From contig JASBVG010000105.1 in assembly GCA_030147505.1 (NCBI GenBank), forward strand, positions 27,197 to 91,196: a stretch of DNA of 64,000 nt. Direction: 5' to 3'. The notes under the pieces were generated by a model. That model searched no databases, had not been told where the DNA came from, and was given only the letters and a program-made list of their open reading frames with translations. The stretch comes from Tardiphaga sp. GTDB taxonomy: Bacteria; Pseudomonadota; Alphaproteobacteria; Rhizobiales; Xanthobacteraceae. Shown in pieces: positions 45,501-51,542 of the stretch (within the stretch, counting starts at the first letter, position 1; each line of letters starts with the position of its first letter). Both the position numbers and the translations under genes were made by a program.

Positions 45501-48500
45501 CCATCAATCTTATCGGTACGGGGACATCAAGCGTCGGCGTCAGCGTGGTTCGCACCGGCACCGGCAGTCTCGAAATCCTTGCCGGCGGCAGCTATCGGCA
45601 GGATTCGCCTTATGGCGTGTATACGGCAGGCACCGCGATTGCCGTCGATGGCACCTACAATATCGGGCGTGCACTTGCCGCGGACGGCACAGTGTTCGGC
45701 AGCATCGATAACCCGCAGAATACCGGCTATGAGGATACGCTGAAAGACCTGAACGGCAACTATCTGCCACGGATGTACTACACCGAGAATGGCGGCGATG
45801 TGCTGCTGATGGCTCAGGGGGATATCGGCGGTAAGCTGAAGGGCGCCGCAGGTGTCAAAAGCGACTCTGCTGCGATCGGTGACTGGTTGTTGCGGCAGGG
45901 CGGCAATGGTCAGTCTACCGGCTGGGGCATCAGTTTCGGAGGCTATGTTGCTCCTAATAGTGGAGGAGGACCGAAGGTCGGTCTCGCTGCTTTCTCCGGC
46001 ATCGGCGCGCTCGGCGGCGGCAATGTGACGCTGCGCGCCGGCGGCGATATCGGCGATGCCGGACAGGGCGTGGTGGTCGCGATCGGCGGCAGCGGCAGAG
46101 TGACGGCGGATGGCCAGTTGATCCAGACCGGCGGCGGCTCGTTGTCGGTGGTCGCCGGCGGCAATGTCGGCACCGGCGGCAACCAATTCGTCAATCTGCG
46201 CGGCGACACGCAAGTGGCAACCGGCGATTTCGGCAGCACCATCGGTCGCAGTTACGGATATAACGGGGTGGTAGATCCGCGTCAGCTCGACCTGCTGAAG
46301 AATTACAGCGTCGCAGCCGTTGCGGGCGGCTCTTTCGCGCCCGGTGATGGCGCGGTTACGGTGCGCGCGCGCGGCGACCTCGCCATGGGCAATATCGACG
46401 ATCCCGGCCGTGTCCTGGTGCAGGACACCGATGGCGGGATGAATGGCGTGAGCAACACAACCTGGTTCACGCTATGGACTGGACGCACCGTGGTCGATCT
46501 GATGGCGGCAGGCGGCGCTGCGTCGCCGCTATCGCCAGATCAATTGACGCAAATGCTTCCATCGGTGTTACGGGTCGCCGCGGCCACCGGCGATATTTTG
46601 CTCGATCCGGCGCAGAACGGCAACGCGCTGATGATGCCGTCGCCGAATGGCGAACTGCAATTGCTGGCACAAGGTTCGGTCATCGAAGTCAATTCGAACG
46701 CGTCGTCACTCGGTCCGCTTTCGACCTCGCTCGCGAGCATCGCGACGCCGTTCAGGCCGGCTTGGGCGCGTCACGGTTTGGTTGGGTCTGGCGGGGTAGA
46801 CACCGTGCTGAACTCCAATCTTTGGGCGCAGGGTAGTTTGCTGAACGACGAGATCGGTGCGGGGGCATCCGGCATGAGAGCCATCGGTCGCCTGTTCGCA
46901 TTCGGGCCCGACACGATCAGCGATGCGAGCGCTATCGCCAACGACGGCGTGCGATCGCTCATCTATGCGGTCAATGGTGATATTAGCGGCCTGCGTTACG
47001 GGGAGGTCTATCACGGCTCGCAACTCGTCGGCTCGGGCACTATCGCCACGGATTTCTATCGCGCCGCGAAGCCGGTCGACATCATCGCCGGCGGCGACAT
47101 CGTCAATATCGGTGGTCTGATTCTGCACAATGACCCGACGAATATCTCGACCATCGCGGCGGGTGGCAACGTGATTTATGCCGGAACGAATGCGCCTAGC
47201 GGAGTCGGCGCCGCTGTCAAATTTCCGGCCGGCCTGCAGATCGCGGGCCCGGGCACGTTGGAGATCACTGCAGGCAAGAACATCTATCAAGGCTCCAGCG
47301 CGAGCATCGAGAGCATCGGTGCGAAGGTGTCCGGCGATACACGGCCTGGCGCGAGCGTCGTGCTGCAGGCCGGCGTGGGTGCAGGCGAGATCGGAGTTGG
47401 GCAGGTCGATTGGGCCGGTTTCGCCAAACTCTATCTCGATCCGGCCAATCGCGCCGGTACGGGTCCGCTGGCGGATCAGCCCGGCAAGGCGGTGCAGACT
47501 GCCGATGCTCTCGCCTCGCGTCACGAACTCGCAAGCTGGCTGAAAACCAGGTTTGGCTATGGTGGTGACGATGCGGGTGCGGTCGATTATTTCAACACGC
47601 AATTGACGGCGGAGCAGCGCTCGACCTATCCGTCCAATCCGCTGCTGGTGATCTGGCTCAAGAGCCAGGGCTATAAGGGGGATCAGGGCAATGCGCTCGC
47701 TTACTATCTCGATCGTAACACGAAGGATGGCCTGACATTCACCTATGACGGCATGCTGTTGGCGTGGCTGCAGCAAAACTATCGCTATGCCGGCGACGAG
47801 GCCGGCGCATTGGCGCGGTTTGGCTCCCTGTCGGGCGCGCAACAACGCATCTTCCTGCGCCAGGTTTACTTCGCCGAACTGACGGCCGGCGGCCGTGAAT
47901 ACAACGACGCGAACAGCACGCGTTTCCATTCCTATCTGCGCGGCCGCGATGCCATCGCGGCACTGTTCCCGTCAAACGGCTATGCCGGCGACATCACGCT
48001 GTTCAGCGCTTATGACTCGAACAAGTTCAACATACTCAGCGGTTCCGTACACACCGATTTCGGCGGCGACATCCAGTTCCTCTCACCGGGCGGCAAGGTG
48101 ACGATCGGCACCGAGGGGATCGCGCCGGGTGCGGATGCCGGCCTGATCACGCAGGGGGCGGGCAACATCCAGGTCTATGCGCTGGGCAGCATGCAGCTCG
48201 GTCTGTCGCGTGTGATGACGACCTTCGGCGGCGATATTCTGGTGTGGTCGGCCACCGGCGATATCAACGCGGGCCGTGGCTCCAAGACGACGGTGATCTA
48301 CACCCCGCCGAGGCGGACTTACGATATCTATGGCAGTGTCGCGCTGGCGCCGCAGGTGCCATCGACCGGCGCCGGCATCGCAACGCTGAATCCAATCCCG
48401 GATGTGCCACCCGGCAATATCGACCTGATCGCGCCACTCGGCACCATCGACGCCGGTGAAGCGGGCATCCGTGTCTCCGGCAATATCAACCTAGCAGCTT

Positions 48501-48868
48501 TGCAGGTGCTCAACGCTGCGAACATCTCGGTGCAGGGCACGAGCTCGGGCATCCCGACCGTGCAGGCGCCGAGCATCAGTTCGGCCCTGTCGAGTTCGAA
48601 CGCCACGGCGGCAACCCAGCAGACGACGACGCCCAACCAGGGCAGCGGCAATGCGCAGCCGTCGGTGATCATCGTCGAAGTGCTTGGCTATGGCGGCGGC
48701 GATCAGGACGGCACCCGACAGCCGGACGACAAGGATCGCAAGCAGAGCGGACAGCGCCAGAGCTACGATCCCAACAGCATGTTCCAAGTCGTCGGCAGCG
48801 GCAGCCTGAGCAGGGAGCAGAAGAGCAAGCTTACCGACGAGGAGAACGCGAGAATCTCACCTCAGTAG
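36533..48868 (+). CDS. Giant filamentous-haemagglutinin-family adhesin with DUF3739 C-terminus (TpsA2), 4111 aa
   Basis: This is a very large secreted beta-helical protein, distinct from the adhesin at 6564-20429. A signal peptide ends near residue 38 (GALARS). An Ala-rich helical stretch at about 55-102 is inserted before the haemagglutination/TPS domain (about 138-231), which has AILNWQSFNVGARTTLTF, LNRVSNATAPSQILGNI and INQSGIIFGG near 202-211, with NQSG in place of the usual NPNG. Thousands of residues of Gly/Ser/Ala/Asp-rich beta-helix follow. Near 3664-3763 three helical WLK...GY.GD repeats interrupt it. The DUF3739-type C-terminus (about 3830-3990) contains GDINAGRGSKTTVIYTPPRR and LIAPLGTIDAGEAGIRVSG. 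A charged tail ends the protein. The STN/ECF/FecR genes precede it. No TpsB is adjacent. Confidence 0.92.
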   Translation: MSNQAFRRLRGSSSKRHILLAGASVAAMLLADDGALARSLTGGSAGFVSAPSLASEVATQTAAQAAIAARKTQDSLARAARAMQDMQSVQAAARAAAAARQTSLTAPVAVPDGLGAGGLLPNMSAGWSGANAPAESPDKTQVGIRQTQAQAILNWQSFNVGARTTLTFDQQGNAGWVALNRVSNATAPSQILGNIKADGQVYIINQSGIIFGGNSQINVGALIASTAGITDAQFTNAGIYSVQSGATYMPSFTAAGGKVVVEAGAAINTRAPSSVTSGGGFVLLIGSGVENSGSIGTPKGQTILAAGDDFVIRPGFGTQANTTSTTRGNEIAPVMAVGSSSGAVTNSGLIFAQQGDITLAGRSIAQNGALIATTSVNTRGTIHLLNSASDSNGSITLGAAGLMAVLPELDSSETALDSQRDALIAASTAANFARAGSATGAFDNLSLLADRQDQSRVEIVTGGMVTFKGGSYTAAQGGQIAVSAGTRVVTEDGAVLDASGIRNVALAMASNNVKVNVQGNELRDSPQNRDSDVLKSNDVWIDVRSLTLVPAGTGGYASDRYYTAGGLLEVGGYLGTTAHKIGEWTAVGGSITLSAPEVIAQKGATFDISGGSLDYAAGWIRSTNLIGSDGRRYSVDQAPADMSFVSFAGGFVRAHNIQGKQDDRLTEIWTTVFDRGRTSLRWEDGYTVGRDAGRLILSTPTSVFEGTILADTIEGDRQGTKRAAGITDGYKVTQTTVAQNGTLALGQYDGRGLVGGADSDVVFGNIPDITAGRDPETATYIDRKNTAWFDVDRVNAAKLGGIDIASKRSITVDAPLQTADGGVVTFKAPNVTLSSDLTVHSGTVALGNIMSALLAGNGAVQSWALTDAEGNAQVTIGEGAIVDLTGAWSDLATTGNAGRAVLNGGTLTVATTGSITLAQGSVVDVSSGATHSVLGKFTGGRGGSVSLITNDFENLPTGGFNTTPREARLILNGAIYGYGFTGGGTVTLNAAQKIVIGGGAAMGDLQLDPALFASGFSAYDVTGIGGVTISDGTQIAPVVPVYRLTDAGAAEVWLPQLTTSDALGRSITRRAGADITFAATNGDFTLGKGAVITVDPGHNVNIYAYNQTTIDGTIIAKGGSILVGQAQLFPGEWRQLGGNGLFSLTRSIWIGSDAVLDVSGYALTVTDIHGRTSGTVADGGSIALGGANNIGGDAFVVIRPGAILDASGTSATIDLIDGNTAMPVLVASDGGSIALSSNNGIYNDGTLRAAAGGAGAWGGTLSMTLISRLYAPSTGVGGTDIPGAVPEGLRKLRNITITQQREVSGLGSGVLPGQADASLVVGTAAISAEQIAQGGFGSVALKTADMFVFKGDVNLVLPRSLTLSGGLLVVNDSTPDIAVALAAPYVKIDGFTEVQGGDRQWRASINQVVMSHKPSPSSFSVDADLLDITGGLRFGSTGAQGSGYLTWDGVHTQDPGIRVDYAGFAQVNLTSHGDIRFGNGVLNATGNKIGGEIRTGGDLTLTAAQIYPMSNATVSIYAGLVSVGPNDVFDTTPHTITIRRSGSELPQMPAAVFGSLGLSALVIDQGGVLRAPLGIIGFNNGVGGVAAPTSAVTFRAGSITSASAGGLIMPLGGTADSVSYDGGGKLINLAAMMNGDSIFTKISVAGNSIVAEPGALLDVSGGGTLTGAGFVSGRGGSVDVLKTALVNANPAYAKISAKADQVFAIMPGYASAYAPLVATNGAGDPGIGRQITIPAGVPGLPAGTYTLLPSSYALLPGAFRVELGASSNISRAPLTLANGSTVTSAVLGIANSSIRDALPTQIILSSGTAVRSYSQYNETSYADFARTQAAQFDNVRPRLPDDGGVLEISLGASTGAPQLTFAGTAKFDPVNDGIAGSLMITSSAQNGIIDITAPGAAPIIGHTTISSADINAFHAASLFIGGGFYYNKPGSTATTGSVVTEASGVTLIPKVVGVNSAITFGDGAELRAGQVFLIGASISVAGSAVIDTRGQSKAGLDSSLGYLFQGGNFLAVTNGRLNFLPPSGTGSMTIASGASLLTEGGIVIGAPGSLAMGDVNFGARYLSVTLNTINAGDPAALAAAQAAGVLPTGWTLNQAALDRLLRPSSTAGVPALEQLALTVGGSINLFGNVTLDARSQSAAGVEFVLNTPAIYGLGTSAETSTIIADRLVWNGIRTGYFDPGGTGTSHYGVQPPAAITPNGAGTGAGNLVLQAQDVTFGYGSDSRPTDGVTLGRIAVGFANVAINATNRIAGNSDGTLSIGQSKDSSGKLIGGNLTLTAPLLTAEAGATIDYSAGGALRAVTPAGVAPTDTSVVADQGGTLSFKGDSVFVGTALALPSGKLTLTATGDIIVGADARIDLAGRAIAFYDVTKYGWGGDLVMQSKSGSIIQTAGALIDVSAAYNQAGSIAAVADGGAIALNGTLRGSSAYEAQSGSIALRAASLGDFAALNAMLSQTGFFASRAFVLKQGDLVVGDGVRAHNVSISVDNGSLTVTGTIDASGAKPGNIRLAARDDLTLASSSVLDTHSTVLQTDSYGAPIQANNTAHVELTSASGWVNLAPGATIDMRSADGAARGKLEINAPRLGTGSSATGPDAPANAIGDDIAISASGPLNIRGAASIAVNGFATYTNAPADPDAAHGQIIDQAWLDLIHQDSTAFYNSALANTNLQNRLAGLKNINGAEFHLRPGVTIASATPDGNLTTKGDLDFSNYRYGTGADTLNHSGLGEVGVINFRAGGTLTVKGSINDGFTPPPVSPDALVTLFSGTLGGDYTVTTAGVTLSGGWTLGGTGDDGQPPLLLPVALPLPQDGGGFYFNWEPTVNHPLPIDIPLASEFTITGSGMPIGGEIRDNHGNIMYRATDVIPAGNRVRVPAGGVLGAGTHDIGAWSGIVTSLTVWPANTDMTILLGGTITQPIQLPVGTVLPYYFALSDITLTGPGDRKVWVSSAMQAPGAQSWSMRLVGGADLAGVDSRALQATTQLANGTGNVVLSDPYTINLIGTGTSSVGVSVVRTGTGSLEILAGGSYRQDSPYGVYTAGTAIAVDGTYNIGRALAADGTVFGSIDNPQNTGYEDTLKDLNGNYLPRMYYTENGGDVLLMAQGDIGGKLKGAAGVKSDSAAIGDWLLRQGGNGQSTGWGISFGGYVAPNSGGGPKVGLAAFSGIGALGGGNVTLRAGGDIGDAGQGVVVAIGGSGRVTADGQLIQTGGGSLSVVAGGNVGTGGNQFVNLRGDTQVATGDFGSTIGRSYGYNGVVDPRQLDLLKNYSVAAVAGGSFAPGDGAVTVRARGDLAMGNIDDPGRVLVQDTDGGMNGVSNTTWFTLWTGRTVVDLMAAGGAASPLSPDQLTQMLPSVLRVAAATGDILLDPAQNGNALMMPSPNGELQLLAQGSVIEVNSNASSLGPLSTSLASIATPFRPAWARHGLVGSGGVDTVLNSNLWAQGSLLNDEIGAGASGMRAIGRLFAFGPDTISDASAIANDGVRSLIYAVNGDISGLRYGEVYHGSQLVGSGTIATDFYRAAKPVDIIAGGDIVNIGGLILHNDPTNISTIAAGGNVIYAGTNAPSGVGAAVKFPAGLQIAGPGTLEITAGKNIYQGSSASIESIGAKVSGDTRPGASVVLQAGVGAGEIGVGQVDWAGFAKLYLDPANRAGTGPLADQPGKAVQTADALASRHELASWLKTRFGYGGDDAGAVDYFNTQLTAEQRSTYPSNPLLVIWLKSQGYKGDQGNALAYYLDRNTKDGLTFTYDGMLLAWLQQNYRYAGDEAGALARFGSLSGAQQRIFLRQVYFAELTAGGREYNDANSTRFHSYLRGRDAIAALFPSNGYAGDITLFSAYDSNKFNILSGSVHTDFGGDIQFLSPGGKVTIGTEGIAPGADAGLITQGAGNIQVYALGSMQLGLSRVMTTFGGDILVWSATGDINAGRGSKTTVIYTPPRRTYDIYGSVALAPQVPSTGAGIATLNPIPDVPPGNIDLIAPLGTIDAGEAGIRVSGNINLAALQVLNAANISVQGTSSGIPTVQAPSISSALSSSNATAATQQTTTPNQGSGNAQPSVIIVEVLGYGGGDQDGTRQPDDKDRKQSGQRQSYDPNSMFQVVGSGSLSREQKSKLTDEENARISPQ

Positions 48869-48941
48869 GCAAGAGGCGGTCTTTCAGGAAAATTCTATTC
48901 GAGTGTACGTTCTTGGTGCAAGGCGGATATTTATCTAGCAC

Positions 48942-49919
48942 TCATTCTGCTGCCGCCTGGAGGATGTCACCGTTCCCGTTGGGTTCAACCAGTGCAACGC
49001 CTTGCCATTCTCCTGACAAGACGAGTGTCCGCGCGGTATCCTGCAATTCGATCGCCACGGCTGACGCCGCCGATGAGAGTAATGTCTTGGCAATGGAGTA
49101 GACGTAGTTGCGTCGCGCAATTTTCGCATCGGCGATGCTGAGTGCGCGCCAATGCTTGCCTCGCTCGCCTTCATGACGGAGAGCAGACATCGGTTTGATG
49201 GTCAAGCCCATGCCGTCATAGACGCAATTCATCAGGAGCGTGAGCGAATCGATCTCTGCGACGACATGTGGTGTCAAATCCCTCCTTTCGAATTCGGCGA
49301 CGACGCGTCGACGTAATCCATGTGTGCCGGTAGGCAGGATGAGCGGGAGCTTGGCGACCTCGGCAACCGTGATGCTGGTTTGTTTGGCGGGGACGAGTTT
49401 GCTGTCCTTTGGTAGCAGAACGAAGAGTTCCTCGTCGAGCAGCGGCGTTGCGTCGAGCTTGGTGGACACATCGTTTGTAAAGAGGATGGCGAGGTCGAGC
49501 TGGCCTAGCCGCATCATCTGCGCGATGTGCCCGCTCATGCCTTCCACTACATTGAGCAGGATGCCGGGATATTTTTCGTGAATGCGCCGCATCAGCGGCA
49601 AGCCGAGGGCGACAAGCGTGGTCGATGGAAGCCCGAGCGAAACCATACCGCGAACCTCGCCGGCCTCCTGCCGTGCGATCGACAACGCTTGATCAAGCTG
49701 TCTCAACATGAAGCGTGCATGATGATACAGCGCCAGGCCGTTGTCGGTTGGAGTGACACCCTTCGCGGAGCGATGCAGCAGCGGCTTGCCGACTTCATCT
49801 TCCAGCTTCGCGAGCTGTTGGCTCAGCGCCGGCTGCGCGACGAACAGACACCGCGACGCTTTCGACAGGCTGCCGCTTTCGACGATCTGGGCGAAATAGC
49901 GCAACTGGCGCAGATCCAT
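48942..49919 (-). CDS. LysR-family transcriptional regulator
   Basis: This 325-residue regulator has an N-terminal winged helix-turn-helix (MDLRQLRYFAQIVESGSLSK, then ASRCLFVAQPALSQQLAKLE) and the usual periplasmic-binding-like effector domain from about residue 90. It is divergent from the catabolic operon beginning at 50059 and so is the likely regulator of that operon. A palindrome with the classic LysR pattern ATA-N9-TAT lies between them at 49956-49970. The ATG at 49919 starts the family N-terminus; an ATG at 49979 would add 20 residues and cross that palindrome. The sequence is of the Nac/Cbl-like type with RRNYVYSIAKTLLSSAA near the end. The effector is unknown. Confidence 0.92.
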   Translation of the reverse strand: MDLRQLRYFAQIVESGSLSKASRCLFVAQPALSQQLAKLEDEVGKPLLHRSAKGVTPTDNGLALYHHARFMLRQLDQALSIARQEAGEVRGMVSLGLPSTTLVALGLPLMRRIHEKYPGILLNVVEGMSGHIAQMMRLGQLDLAILFTNDVSTKLDATPLLDEELFVLLPKDSKLVPAKQTSITVAEVAKLPLILPTGTHGLRRRVVAEFERRDLTPHVVAEIDSLTLLMNCVYDGMGLTIKPMSALRHEGERGKHWRALSIADAKIARRNYVYSIAKTLLSSAASAVAIELQDTARTLVLSGEWQGVALVEPNGNGDILQAAAE

Positions 49920-49952
49920 GCTGTGGCATCCCGAAATTGGAGACGAGGGAGG

Positions 49953-49973
49953 GCTATATCGTGCCCTTATAGC
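49953..49973. promoter_or_regulatory. LysR-type operator in the divergent promoter region
   Basis: GCTATA (49953-49958) and TATAGC (49968-49973) are perfect arms nine bases apart. They contain ATA-N9-TAT, a known LysR-family binding pattern. The site lies 34 bases upstream of the regulator start and 85 bases upstream of the aldehyde dehydrogenase start, as expected for autoregulation plus activation. Confidence 0.55.
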
Positions 49974-50058
49974 ACCCAATCCAAATCAGTATTTTCGCTT
50001 ATGTCAATTCAGTTCTAAGTCGCAGGAGGAACTTGGAAATCCTAGGGAGTAGAACGCA

Positions 50059-51510
50059 ATGGCGGGTGCCACGGCCCAGCATCGGTCAGCAGATTTGCCG
50101 GCCTGTCGGTTGCTTATCGGCGGCCAATGGGTGACGGGAGAAAATGCTGCGCCGGTGATGCACAAGTTTCGCCTCGAGCCCTGCATGCTGGCGCAATTGC
50201 CGTCCCGACAGCAAATCTCCGATTGTGTGGCCGCTGCAGACGCGGCGTTCCAGGCCAGTAAGCTGACGCCCCACGAGCGCGGCGCCATTCTCGATCGCGC
50301 CGCAGCTTTGATCGAAAAGCGGGCCGTGGAGCTCGCCGACATTCTCGGTCGGGAGGCAGGCTTTCCGCGCCGTGATGCGATGGGAGAAGTGCAGCGCACT
50401 GCCAACACGTTCCGGTTGTCCGCCGAGGAAGCACGGAATTTCCGCGGTCATACAGTGCCGATCGAAGGCGCGGCCGGGCAGGCCGGGCGCCTCGGTTTTA
50501 CCCTGCGTGTTCCACTGGGTGTTATCTGTGCCATCACGCCATTCAATGCACCGCTCAACACGGTCGCGCACAAGGTCGGACCGGCCCTTGCTGCCGGCAA
50601 TGCGCTGGTGCTCAAGCCGTCCCTGCATACGCCCATGTCGTCTTGCATCATGGCGGAGTGCCTGCTCGAGGCCGGCCTGCCGGCTGGATTGATGTCGGTC
50701 GTGCATGGCGATGCTGAAGTCGCCACGTGGCTGCTCGAAGAGCCGCTGGTTCGCTTCTATGCGTTCACCGGTAGCACTGAAGTCGGGCGTGCCATTCAGG
50801 CTGCCGCAGGGCTTCGTCGCACGCAGATGGAGCTCGGATCGATTGCCCACTGCATCGTCTGCGATGATGCCGATCTCGATCTGGCATTGCCGAAAGTTAT
50901 CAATGCCAGCTATCGCAAAGCAGGGCAGGTCTGCACCTCGATCCAGATGCTGCTCGTGCAGCGGCCGCTGCTAGAACAGGTCATTGATCGTTTGGTGCCA
51001 ATGGCCAAGGCGCTGCCCTACGGCGATCCCGCCGACGAGAAGACGGTGGTCGGTCCGGTTATCAGTGAGGCATCGGCAAAGCGGATTGAGTCCTGGATTG
51101 CTCATGCGGTCGATCGTGGGGCGCGGCTGCTGGTGAGCGGCGAACGCAAGGGCGCCGTCGTTCCGCCTGCTCTGTTGACGGATGTCAGCGCGAGCACGCC
51201 GCTCGGCTGCCAGGAAGTGTTCGGGCCGGTGCTATGCGTCGCACCATTCGATGCGATCGATGAGGCGATCGCGCGCGTGAACGCGACGCCCTATGGTCTT
51301 GCGACGGGCATCTTCACCAAGCGCATCGATGTTGCATTACAGGCTGCGCAAAAACTTCAGGTGGGCGGCGTTCACATCAACGAGACACCGAGCTCGCGTG
51401 TCGATGTCATGCCGTATGGCGGCTCCAAGGATAGCGGCTTCGGGCGCGAAGGTCCGCATTACGCTATCCGCGAGATGAGCGAAGAACGTATGATCACCAT
51501 TCTGGCCTGA
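50059..51510 (+). CDS. NAD(P)-dependent aldehyde dehydrogenase
   Basis: The enzyme oxidises an aldehyde to a carboxylic acid (or acyl derivative). It has 483 residues and the standard ALDH layout: PFNAPLNTVAHKVGPALAAG with the cofactor-binding KPS segment, FTGSTEVGRAI, the catalytic glutamate in MELGSIAHCIV and the catalytic cysteine in KAGQVCTSIQ. EVFGPVLCV and PYGGSKDSGFGREGP close the protein. It is the first gene of the LysR-linked operon and is followed 32 bases later by the ThDP enzyme. The natural pairing is oxidation of an aldehyde made by that decarboxylase or lyase (inference). Confidence 0.92.
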   Translation: MAGATAQHRSADLPACRLLIGGQWVTGENAAPVMHKFRLEPCMLAQLPSRQQISDCVAAADAAFQASKLTPHERGAILDRAAALIEKRAVELADILGREAGFPRRDAMGEVQRTANTFRLSAEEARNFRGHTVPIEGAAGQAGRLGFTLRVPLGVICAITPFNAPLNTVAHKVGPALAAGNALVLKPSLHTPMSSCIMAECLLEAGLPAGLMSVVHGDAEVATWLLEEPLVRFYAFTGSTEVGRAIQAAAGLRRTQMELGSIAHCIVCDDADLDLALPKVINASYRKAGQVCTSIQMLLVQRPLLEQVIDRLVPMAKALPYGDPADEKTVVGPVISEASAKRIESWIAHAVDRGARLLVSGERKGAVVPPALLTDVSASTPLGCQEVFGPVLCVAPFDAIDEAIARVNATPYGLATGIFTKRIDVALQAAQKLQVGGVHINETPSSRVDVMPYGGSKDSGFGREGPHYAIREMSEERMITILA

Positions 51511-51542
51511 CGGCCTGTGATCAAAGGAATTGGGAGTGAGAC

